Source of the DNA: Paludibacteraceae bacterium
Lineage (GTDB): Bacteria; Bacteroidota; Bacteroidia; Bacteroidales; Paludibacteraceae
Length of the DNA: 64,000 nucleotides
Direction of reading: 5' to 3'
Assembly: GCA_024401435.1 (NCBI GenBank)
Contig: JAKSLB010000009.1
Span: 37,023-101,022 of the forward strand
The notes beneath the pieces are model-generated. The model saw only the letters and a program-made list of their open reading frames with translations, made no database searches and was not told the DNA's origin. How positions within the stretch are numbered: position 1 is the first letter of the stretch; each line of letters starts with the position of its first letter. The position numbers were made by a program, and so were the translations under genes. Shown here one piece after another: positions 13,101-25,100 of the stretch.

Positions 13101-16100
13101 GTAATGAAATCTATTGAATCAGTACAAACTTTTTCATTACCTGTTAATGAAATTTCTGGTAAGGCTTGAATCTTCACTGTATGCCATGCCGTATCAGAAC
13201 AACCATCTTTTGTGCCTACGACATAGTAAGTTGTTTCTGTTAATGGCTTAACTGTGTTTGCATTTGCAGTTATACCATTATTCCATTTATATGAGGTTAC
13301 TTCTACAGAGGAAACTTCTCCATATGCATGTAAATCTATTTCTGAATTGTAACAAATTGTTGATTCCCCGTTCTTTTGATTTTCAATTGTAACGTTTGGA
13401 ATTTCGTTTGTTATTACGGCAATTGTTGTATCAAATGAACAACCTTCAGATGACTCTAAATAGATAGTATAATTTTTGCTTTCTGTAGGAGTCAATCGTA
13501 ATGTGATAGGAGAGGTTGTTTCATATTCGTTGTCTCGACTAGCTAATATGTTACCACCAGAGTTTCCTAAAATAGTCAAATCGATAGAGTTACCTAAACA
13601 TACAGGTTTGTTACCAAAGATTTGAATGTTAGGATTTTGCTTCGTTGTAACTTCTATTATTTGAGAGTTAGAACACGTTGCATCGTTAGTTGTTTCACTT
13701 ACTTCAACTACATATTTGGTGTTGTTAGAAATGGTTTGCTTTAATGTGTCACGACCAATTTCTGCACCCTTGTTTCCTTCGGCACTTTCATCATAACTAT
13801 ACCAAATAACGTTTTGATTGTCTTCTACGTAAAGTTTGACATTGTCTGTTACATCAGGACATACATTTGTATTACCAGAGATTGAAATAGAAGGAAGAGA
13901 GTTGACAATTACCTCAACTGGCATTGTGCTGTAACAACCTTTAATATCAGTAACTTTTGATGTGTAAGTTCTAAGTCCTGTTTGAGATGGATGTATGGTC
14001 AATTTGTTTTCTGAAATTGACATGCTGCTTCCATCTTTGTCAGCATTCCATGAATAGGATAGGTTTCCTCCATTTGGATTTGTGGCAATGACAGTCAATT
14101 CTTTAGTCTCATTAATACACATTGCAAATGGATCAATTGCTGTTATTGATGGAAGTTCAAGCGGTGTGATTGATCCTGTCTTTGTTGATGAACAATGACC
14201 TAATTTACCAGTAACGCTAAAGTCTTGTTTTTGATTGACTTCATTAAAGTCTATATAAGATCCCGTTTGACTCATATGCTCTGATCCTATAGACCATGAC
14301 CAGTCAAAAGAAGTACCGCTTGTGTTGACCGTAAGGTTGACTCTTGCGTTTTGACCTTTACAAACATCCGTAGCGTTGATTGTAAAATCAGGAACTGCAG
14401 CTACTTTAACTGGATAAGATTTCTCTGATTTACATGTTAAGTCATCATTAATTTTTTGAGAAGCAACAACTTTGAATGTAGAGTTTTGTGTTATTGTCGG
14501 TGATATACGACTACCTTTCTCGGTTTCTGTTGCAGACAATTCATTGCTGTTGCTAAACCATTGGAATGTGTAATTTGTTCCGACAGCTTCTAATGAGATG
14601 CTTTCATTGTTACATACCGTATTGTCTGTAATGTCATCATTTCTAATGATAACAAAGGAAGGATTTGGATGTATGGTGATTTCTTTACTAGAATCTTTTA
14701 CACATCCATTTTGGTCTTCAACCGTTACATTATAAATACCTGTCTTGCTTACTTCGATTGGGTTTTCGTTTTGTGCGTGACCTATCCATCTAATCTTAAG
14801 ATTGTTGTCTGGATTTAATACTTGAACAAGAGTAGGATTGCCTTGGCATGTGTCTTTACCTACTATTTCAAATGTAGGAAGTTCCAATGCTTTTATTGTT
14901 ATAGTTGAATCTGTAGAACAGGTAATTCCATTGGAAGTATAAAATCCTTTTACAGATAAATTGCTTTCACCTTTACTTGTTGGAGTATAGGTGTTATCAA
15001 GGTAACCTTTTTCTTTGTTTTCCCATTGAATGGCTACACCAGGACCTCCATTGGCTGTTAATTTAATAGAAGAACCTTCACAAACAGTACGATTGAGAGG
15101 CGTAATTGTTAGAGTAGGGTTCTTGATGACATTTACAGCAAATATGTCTGATCTTGATTCACATTGATTTTGATCTTTTCCACTGACAGACACTTGGATA
15201 ATGCCTGGTTGACAATCACTTAGAACTATACCCTCAGGATTGTGAGTGTATTCAGAAATAGTGGTTGATGATGGATCGATAGTCCATTCTAATGTGCCTT
15301 CTCCGTCTGTTGTTAATGTGACAGATCCGTTTTCACATATGGCTGGTTCACCCGCTATATTGATAGGTTGCGGAACATAGATTTTAACGGTTTGCGATAT
15401 TGTATTGGTACAGCCATATTGATTAGTGGCTGTAACTTGGTATGTCGTTTGATCAGTTGGAGTATCGTTTATGCTAGTTACATTTGTTAATGGAGTTCCT
15501 GTGTTGCTGCTCCATGAGTAGGTCGTTTTATTTAGCGTACCAGCTTCTTCTGTGTTGTCTTTTGCATACAATGTGATTGTTGTGTTAGGACAAACAGTTG
15601 TGTCTTTGCCGATAGTTAATGTTTCTCCCTTACTGCCTAATAAAACGATTTCAGGTTTAATGTTAGGCTTAATTGTAACTTCAGATTCAATGGCACATTC
15701 ATTAAGAGAGGCTGAGAACTTAAATGTTGTGTCTTTTGTTATTCCATCTGCAGATTCCCATGAGAAGTTGTTTTGTGAATTATCTGGCCAAATATAGAAG
15801 TCGGCTTCACTGTTCGCTTTATCTACAGAAATAATACCTTTCTCTCCATAACATATGTTAGGAGCATTTACACTTATAGTAGGTAATTTCTTAGCATTTA
15901 CAGTTTTTGTGGCAGAATTCTCACAACCATAAGAGTCTTTGAATTTTAGTAAATAGGTTGTGGTTTCTGTTAATAATTTTGTTAATGAGAATGTGTTACC
16001 AACCAATGTTGTATCACTTCCATTGATTGTAAACCATTGATAATCGGAATAACTTGAAGGAGAGGCTGTGAGTGTGATTTCATCATTGATACATTCTTCA

Positions 16101-19100
16101 TCCTTACCTTCAATATTGATTCTCTCTTCATTATATACATTAACTTCGAATACGCCTTTGTTTTTACAATTGTTGGCATCTTTAACAGTCACAGAATATA
16201 TCTGTTTCTTTCTTGAAGATGCAGAAACTGTGATTTCGTTGGAAGTCTCGTGAGTACTCCATTGGTAAGTAAGTCCACTGTCGTCTGAGTCACTCGCTTT
16301 TAAGTTTAAAGAACCGTTAAGACATATAGTCTCTGTTGCAGAGTTGACTTTTGGTAAATCATTTACATGAATTTGGAAGAATGTATCTGTATAACAAATG
16401 CCCGATTCTGCATGAATTTGGTATTTGTGACTTTCATTAGCTTTTGAGAATGTGATAGGAAGTGAGTTGGCAATCACACTATCTTCTGAAACCCATATAT
16501 ATCGATCGGCACCAGATAATCTGACAATATCTTCAGTTCCTTCACAATTTGTATTACCTAAGACTGTAATACTAGGTTTGTCAACTTTCTGTATTGTATA
16601 TTCTTCTGACTTTTTACATCTAGATGCATTGTATGCCTCTGCAACCATTGTGACAGAATTCATATCTTCAGTTACGGTAAATTGATAACTGTTAGAATTT
16701 GATTTTACTATTTGTGAAGTTGTTTCATCAATTTTCTTATACCAATTTAAACTATCGTTACCCGTAGAGTTCAGAATGGATGCATTGAGTGTAACATCAT
16801 TTCCAACACAGGTTGCACCTTGTTGTGTGATTTGTAAGATAGGCAATGCATTTACTGTTATTGTTACATCTTTCTTTGTTGAACAACCTTTGCTGTCAAC
16901 TGCGGTTGCAGTGTATGTTGTTGTAGATGTTGGTTGAATGGTAACATTTCCGTTTATGTCAGGAGTAGAAAGCCCTTGATTCCATGTTATTGTGTATAAG
17001 TTGGAATTAGTAGCATTTAATGTTGCTTTGTCACCCGAACAGATTGCCATATTATTAGACACTGCAAATTCAGGAAGTTTGTTTACTGTGACAGTTGTGC
17101 TGTCTTTCTTTTTACAACCTTTTTCAGATGTTGCTTCAACAATGAATTTTCTGTTGTCAGTTAACGATTGAGTAATTGATTTTGCATTGTTTACATTTCC
17201 TCTTCCGTTAGCATCATTCCATTCCCATTGGTATTGGGTCGTTGCAACATAATTCTTAATGCTTATTGTGTTAGATTGTCCAGCACAAGCTATGTTGTAA
17301 TCGAATTCGATTGTTGGATTTGAATTTACTTTAACTTCGTAAGTGGCTGTGTTTGAACAGTAGTCATTGAAACCTGTTACTCTATAGATAGCACCTTCTT
17401 CCGCATTTGTTATTGTATATACATCTTTGTTCGCATTCGAACTAATAGTTGTGAAATCACTAGCTCCATTTGCTTTTGTTTCCCATGTATATTGGTTATT
17501 TCTTGATCCTGTGGAACCTTCAGCTTTGAGTTCGATTTCTGATTGCTCGCATATTTCCTCTGATCCGTTTGTTTTTCCATTGATAGTAATGATTGGATTA
17601 GGATTTACAATTACATTGAATGTGTTTTCTGATTCACATCCATTAGCGGATTCTGCATGAGCAATATATGCAAATGTGCCAGTTGTTTGTGGCTTGACAT
17701 CGATGTTGTCGGTTCCTAATGCACCCGTATTCCAACGTGTTATATTAGCATCTGTAGTTTTTGCCTTGATGTTGACTTGTTCATTAAGACAGATGTTGAT
17801 TTCATTAATGTCGTTTGTTGTCGTTCCATCTTTTGTGGCATCAAAAGTGATGATAGGAAGCTTGTTGATTTTTATTTGAATTGTTGTGTCTTTTGAACAA
17901 CCATTATAGTATGCTATGATAGGATATTCAGCATATTCACCATCAGCAGTGGTTGCTACTATGTTGGATAATGTTCTAGTAGAACCTGTAACAATATCAT
18001 CGTTTTTCCATGTGATAGATGTCGCGTTGTTGACAGTGACTTGAAGATTTTGACCTTCACAGACATTCAGCGTTCCCCAATCAGGTCTTACTTCATCTTT
18101 TACGGTCACTGTATGTTCAACAGGTAAACTAACACATCCTGTTTTCGCTCCTTCTACCTTAAATGTCGTTGTGGTAGAAAGATCAGTAGTATAAGTGGAT
18201 CCTGTCGTAGCTTGATCCACATTATTTAACGACCATTTATAGACATCAGCTCCAGAAGCTTCTATTATGGCAGTCTCATTTTGACAAATTGTGGCTGGCC
18301 CTTTAATTGTAACGTTAGGACGTTCTTGTACTAGTATGTTAACAATGGCAGTAGATTGACAAGTTAAATTTTGTTGCTTAGTCTTGTCACTTTTATATGT
18401 CTTACTTGAAGTAACAGTATATTTCTGTAAACCTACAGAAGTGGCTGTTAATGATATTTGATCGTCATTGGTGGTTGAATTCCATTGGTAATTTGATCCA
18501 TCGCCCGATGCTGTTAATACATCGGTATCTAAATAACATAAAGTATCAGCTTTTGTTAAATAGTCGAAGTTTGCTTCTTTGTTTGTTGATATTTGAATTG
18601 TTGGATTGCTTAATACATAAGCCGTTATTTCGATAAAGTCTGACAAACATCCGTTTTTAGATCCTCTTACTTTGTAACTTCTATCTGCATTTAATACTTC
18701 AGAATAAACAGATCCTGTTGCAACAGTATCTTTACCATTCATATTAAAATGCCATTCGTAGAAATCGGCATCACCCACTGCTTTGACGGTTGATAATGTT
18801 CCTTCGCAAGAGAATGTGTCTCTAACAGTAAATGAAGGGAAAGGTTTTGTTATTATTGTATAGTTAGCACTACCAGGACACCCGTAGATTGGTAACGAAC
18901 CCGTTATTTTATATCTTGTCGTATCTGAAATGATACCTGTATTATATGTATTGGTAGTGTTACTTTCAATCACATCGTTTTTGTACCATGTGTATTGACT
19001 AATGCCTTGCTCTGTGTTTTGTTGACTGGTGGCTGTTAGATTGATACTATTGCCTTCACAAATGATCGTATCTCCAGATGTATGACCATTGATGTATAGA

Positions 19101-22100
19101 ATCGGATTTTCAATGATTGTTATATCTTTTGAATAAGTTCCTGTACAAGAATTATTGTCAATGACAGTAATGATACATTTTGTTGGATTGCTGGTTGGCG
19201 TGACATTTATCGCATCGCTTTTATCATTTGAAATATTCCATTGATAATCGGTAATATGAGCATCAGGAGAAGCAAGAGTTACATTTGTTCTTAAATTTAA
19301 GCTCATATCACGACAAACTGTGTCTGCACTGATAATAGTAACCTGTGGATTGTCAAATACTTTAACAACTAATGTTTTTTGAGTTGTACAATTATTGGCC
19401 GTAACTTTTGCTATAAATTCGTAATTTCTAACTTCTGTTAGTTCAACTTTGCGAATTTCTTCATTTGCATTAACAATATTGGCTTCATGATCTATCCATT
19501 CAATGTTACCATTAGAAGAAGATGCAGCCGTCAATTCAATGGTGCTATTTTTACAAGCATGATCTACACCAGTGATTGTCAAATCTGGTGCATCGTTAAT
19601 GACGATTTCGTGAAGTTCAGGAAGAGAAACACATCCGAACGTGTCTTCTACAATTACTTGATAAATGGTTGTTTTATCTAGAGTAGGGAGGTTGAAAGAA
19701 ATCTCATTGCTACTATTTGTTTCGTTAATGGTATTTCCATTGCTATTATTCTCACATGTCCATTGTCTTATTTGTCCGCTTTCCCTATTAGATGTTGCTG
19801 TCATTGTAATATTGTTCATGCCAGCGCAATTGTCCCCAGTATGAACAATATTTATTTCTGGTTTCTTTATCCAAAGTACTTCTTTAGGATCTGAATTTGC
19901 AGGACATCCATTTGGATCGGTGATGTTTAATCTGAAGTCTGTGTTTCCAGAAAGTGCCATTTCAGTAGTTTGAGCACTATTTCCTCCTTGTGGTAACCAT
20001 GTGAAATCTTTTATGTCAGCATTATCTACAAGTGTATTGTCCTTGTCATATATTTTAGCGTTCAATTGAATTGTGCTTCCTTCACATACATGGTTAGCAC
20101 CTTCGATCTTAACTGTATAATTAGGGAATACGTTGATTGCAAATGTGTCTTCACTAACACATCCATATGTTGATGTAGCAACTGCGACGAAACGTTTTTG
20201 ATCGTTTAGATTACCTGTGTTATGGTAACTTTTATTGTCTCCAGTTGTCGTAAAATTATTCTCAGAAGTTTCTTCAAACCATTCCCAAGATTGAATGATT
20301 GCATCTGAGGTGTTCTTAGCTGTTAAGTTCGTTGAGTTGTTGTTACAAATAGAATGCTCGCCATCTATGGTTACTACAGGTTTTGGTCGTGCAGTGATGA
20401 AGATTTCGGCAGAACTGCTACATGTTACTTGTTCACTATTTTTGGTGTGGATTTCTTTACCTGATACGATGTATTTGTCGGATTTGGTAATGATAGGATT
20501 TATGATATTACAATCTCCAGCATGACATTTAGTATCCTTAGAGTCATTGTATTTGTTACTTTCATTTTCTTCGCTTATATACCATTGATATGTAAGATTT
20601 GTAGAACTTGTTGCTTCTAATAAAAGAGCATCTCCTGTACAAGCACTATTCTCTCCTTTAATGGAAATGCTAGGAGGTAAAAGAACATCAAACTTATGTA
20701 CTGCTTCATTTGTACATCCGTTTTTGTCAGTTAATATAATCTTAACGGAATCGACTGCACCCGTTGCGATTGTTCTCAATGTCTTCTCTTCGCTACCTGT
20801 ACTCCATTGGTATAGAGAATCTGAGTTGTTTGCAGCACTTGCTGTTAAGTTGATAGAGTCTCCCTGACAGAAAATGTGGTTACCGCTAATAGTGACATCT
20901 GGTCTTTCGTTGATGTTGAATTTAACTTGCAAAGTGTCTTTACATCCATTTTCTTCTCCAATTACGTATATTGTATAGTCAGTGGCAGTTGATGTTTTGA
21001 TGTCATTATCAATGAATCTTGTTGAGGATCCTTTTACGACACCGCTACCGTCTACACTTGTTAACCATTCATACGAAGCTGCACCATCAGCAGAAATACT
21101 AATTCCTTCACCTCGACAAATGTCTTTGGCATCTGTTGTGACATTTGGCTTTTGGTAAACAATTACTGAATATGTTTTGTATGAATAACAGCTGTTTTCG
21201 TCGTATCCTGTTACTGAAAATTGAGTTGGACTTGATACGGGCGCTTGAATGATAGAACTATCGCTATTATATACGATATCAGATTCGGAAATAGCTGTGT
21301 TATAATTCCAATCACAATGTTTTAATGTGTTATTGGCTGTCGCCGTTAATTCTACAGTTTCTCCAGAACAAACAGCTGGATTTCCTGTAATAGTGATGAT
21401 TGGAAGTTCGTTGACTTTTACTGTAAATTCTGCGTGACCGTCACAACCACCCGATTGCGCTTTACCAACAACATAGTATGTTTGGTCGGAAATAGGTGTT
21501 ACGTTGATTGTGTTCGTAGTTACACCCATACCAGTCCAGTTCCAATCAGAGATGGCTACTTTTGTACTTTTAGCAGTCAATGTTGCTACGCCTTGACCTT
21601 TACAAATGTTGCTGTCACCTTCAATGATAATTTCAGGCTGCTCTTTGATCGCTATATCAAATGAATGGGTGTTTTCACATCCGTCTTTTACACCTTTAAC
21701 AGTATAGGTGATTAATCCGCAACCATTGCAATCAGGGTAATCAACTAATGTTCCATATACATCAGGTATTTCCTTCACCAAACTGTCCTTATACTTGTAA
21801 GACCATGTATATTGGTTTTGCTCGCCTCCAGTTGGTGCTATGGTGACTTGTGAGCCTTCGCAGACTTCGGTAGGGCCTATGTGACTAATGTTTGGAACAG
21901 GTTTGACGGTTACTTGGGTTTTGGATTCTCCCTCACATCCGTTTGCATCTGTTGCTTTTACGTATATGTCTATATCATTATTGATAGGAATACCAATTTT
22001 GTTTTCTGTCGTTCCTCTAGAATACCATATAGTATCATGAACGGATGAACCTAAAGAGAACCATTTATATAATGCAAAATTAGGCTCAGCAATAATTGTA

Positions 22101-25100
22101 TCGATTGTTCCTGGACAAACTCTAGGATAAACGGGAGCTACACTGAAAATAGGTAAGTCGTATACTTCAATAGATTTCGTTGCAGAGCTGGAACATGTAC
22201 CATTGTCCCAATTGATTGTGTATGTAGAACTTGCAACTGGAGTTATGGTTAGCGTTTTGCTGCTCGTTTTATTTACATCATTCCATTGGTATTTAATTGT
22301 TCCACTGCCATGAGCAGGATCGTGAGAGTAGTCTGCTGTATCTTGAGCAGAGAATGAAATTGATTTTCCTCTACAAATTCCGTCTGGACCGATTATCTTG
22401 ATTTCTGGTATTTTATAGACGGTGATTGGAACATCTTGCTCTAATGTACAGAATGTATCTGTATAGAATACATATGTTTTTAATTTGTATACACTTGATA
22501 CAGGAGGTTCATTAATAGAACTTTCCGTTGGAACTCTTAACATCTGTCCGTATGTGTCACCTCCATCTTTAATCCACTGACAAGAATCCACGTTGTATAC
22601 GTTGATAATGACATTCTTGTCTGCACAAACAGGGGATGGTGCTGGAATTGTCGGATTAGGTTTCCTTCTAACTGTTAATTGTTTTTGAATGGTGTTATCA
22701 CAACCTAATTGGTTTCTTCCTGTTAATGTATAGTAATAATAATCAGGTGTGTTATTGGACACTTCTATGGTTGCTGCATTGGCTATTTGTGTATTATTAG
22801 TATACCATTTGTATGAAGATGTTTCTGAACCAGATAATCCTTGGGCTGTCCATGTGACAACGTCACCTTGACATATTGCAGAAGGTCCATCGATTGTTAG
22901 ATCGGGTAATGGTTTAACATTGACCCAAATGCTATCAGAAACATTACATCCGCTTTTGGCAGTAACTATATATTGTGTGGTATCTGTTGGACCAACATTG
23001 ATTTTTTTGCCTGTTTCCGTGTTACTCCATGTATATTCATCTACAGCAACAGGAGAACCAGCATCGTTGATTTCGATGTCTGTTGTTTGACCTTTACAGA
23101 TGTCGATTTGATATCTACCATCTTTTTTAGTGACATTTTTAAAAGTGAAAGAAGGAACATCTTTTATCGTTACCGTGAAATTTTTGTGATATACACATTG
23201 TTGGTTTCCAATGACAACATTTCCCTCTAATAAGTCTTCCTTACGAGAAATTTCAACACAATAATTTCCTTCGTTTCCAAATATTCCTTCAATATCAAAA
23301 TATTGGCTGTTGTTGGTTGAGTCTTGAATGATGGTTCCTTCACATTTGCCATTGGAACATCCCCCTGTACATTTTTTCCATATATAACGATTGTTAGGAT
23401 CGTTATAGTTCGTTACTTGTAATTGAGATGTCGTATTTTTACATATGTCGAGTGTGCCTGCTAATTGGATATCAGGTTGAGGTTGAACTTTAAATGGTTT
23501 TGTGTATGACATTGTACATCCTTTTGCCGTTTGTACAGTTAGTGTCATGTCGTATTTACCTTGATTGGCATCGGTCCATTCAAATATACCTTGTGGATTT
23601 TTTATGCTATTGTCGTTATTAACATCATCTATGGTGTAGGAAGTTAATGTTCCAGATTTTCCATGATGGTCATCGTATTTCCAAGTCCATTTAACAATGG
23701 TATCAGGTTCAATGTAAGACCCATCTTGTAGAATTTGGGTTATGTGCGATTTGTCTGTAAATGTGACATTGTTATAACAAGCATTACTGCTTATGACATC
23801 CATTACAATTGGATCTTTTGCAATACGTGTAGAAATGGAAATATCTGCACAATCGGAATTAGAACCTTTTATAGTGCATATATAATCTACATCTTGTATT
23901 TCTGAACGTTTAACGTATGCATAGTAATTTGTATAAGCCTTACCACTCTCGTCGACGAGACTAACACCATCGGAGGTTTTCCATATATAATGACCTTCTC
24001 CAAAACCTTCAGGCACGGCTATTCTAACTTTGTCATTTGGATTGCTTGGATCTGGACAGTTTTCCACATCAATCTTCAATTCCATTGTTTCACCTGTAAG
24101 GTAACCATAGGCTGTGTGACCTCCTGCCATTACACGTTTGGTTACATCGACATTTGTTCTGTTACAACCAGAGTAGTAACAAGTCCATTGATTCCATCCA
24201 TTGCTACAATTGTATATTGCAGTGGCACATTTATTTAATTTTACATTACCATTTCCGTAATCTGTAATACCTGTTGAATTTGCATGACATGTATTACAAT
24301 TATTACAAACGTATAATTCTAGTAGACAATCATGCACATATCCTTCAATAACAACTTCAGAACCAATGAAATCTCTTAAATCATAAATATTGGTTGTCCA
24401 TGGCTTGTATGTTAGATTGTTTGAACTTGCTCCTGTATAGCAATCTCCATTGTTTTTTTTGGATAATGAAACTAATGTGTTATCATTACTACTCGCATCT
24501 CCGCAATATTGTCCGCAAGGCAATACTCGTGTTCCATTGTCTGCTGTTACATTCAAACACATACCTGGATGCTCATCTCCAAAGTGCGCACCAGCATCTG
24601 TGTTAGGCTCAGAAAGAACGCTTGCGAAGCATAATTTTAATAATGTACTTTTTGGAGTGACTTTAAAACGATAGACTAGTTTTTCTGCCATTGCCCTTTT
24701 CTGCCAATTTCCTGGTGAAATATAATCATATAATATTTCTGCATCGCCTGTACTTCCTACAATACCTGCTGCTTTGAACTCATTGGGCAATCTTTGTAAC
24801 GACTTCCCGTTACACCACATGTTTACATCGTTTCCCTGCGATGTTACTACACTAAATGTACCGTGTATTTCTTCGTTGGATCCAAAATCATAACTTTCTT
24901 CTGTTCCTGATTGATTTGGTGTTCCGTAGGGACTATCTTGAATAAGATATTTTACATGACCTTTTCTACTATTGTATAGGTATGAATCACCATCACCATT
25001 TTTTAATGTCCAAACTTCTTCATTAGGTACTGAGGTTGCATCAGGTGAATTGGTATAGATGTTCGGACTGTTGAAATCCATAAAATCGGCGGGACCAAAA

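Noticed and set aside
1700-23490. Regular ~240-bp repetition as a possible CRISPR or satellite array
   Set aside because: The repetition is at protein level within one open frame; the DNA copies are diverged and far longer than CRISPR repeats.
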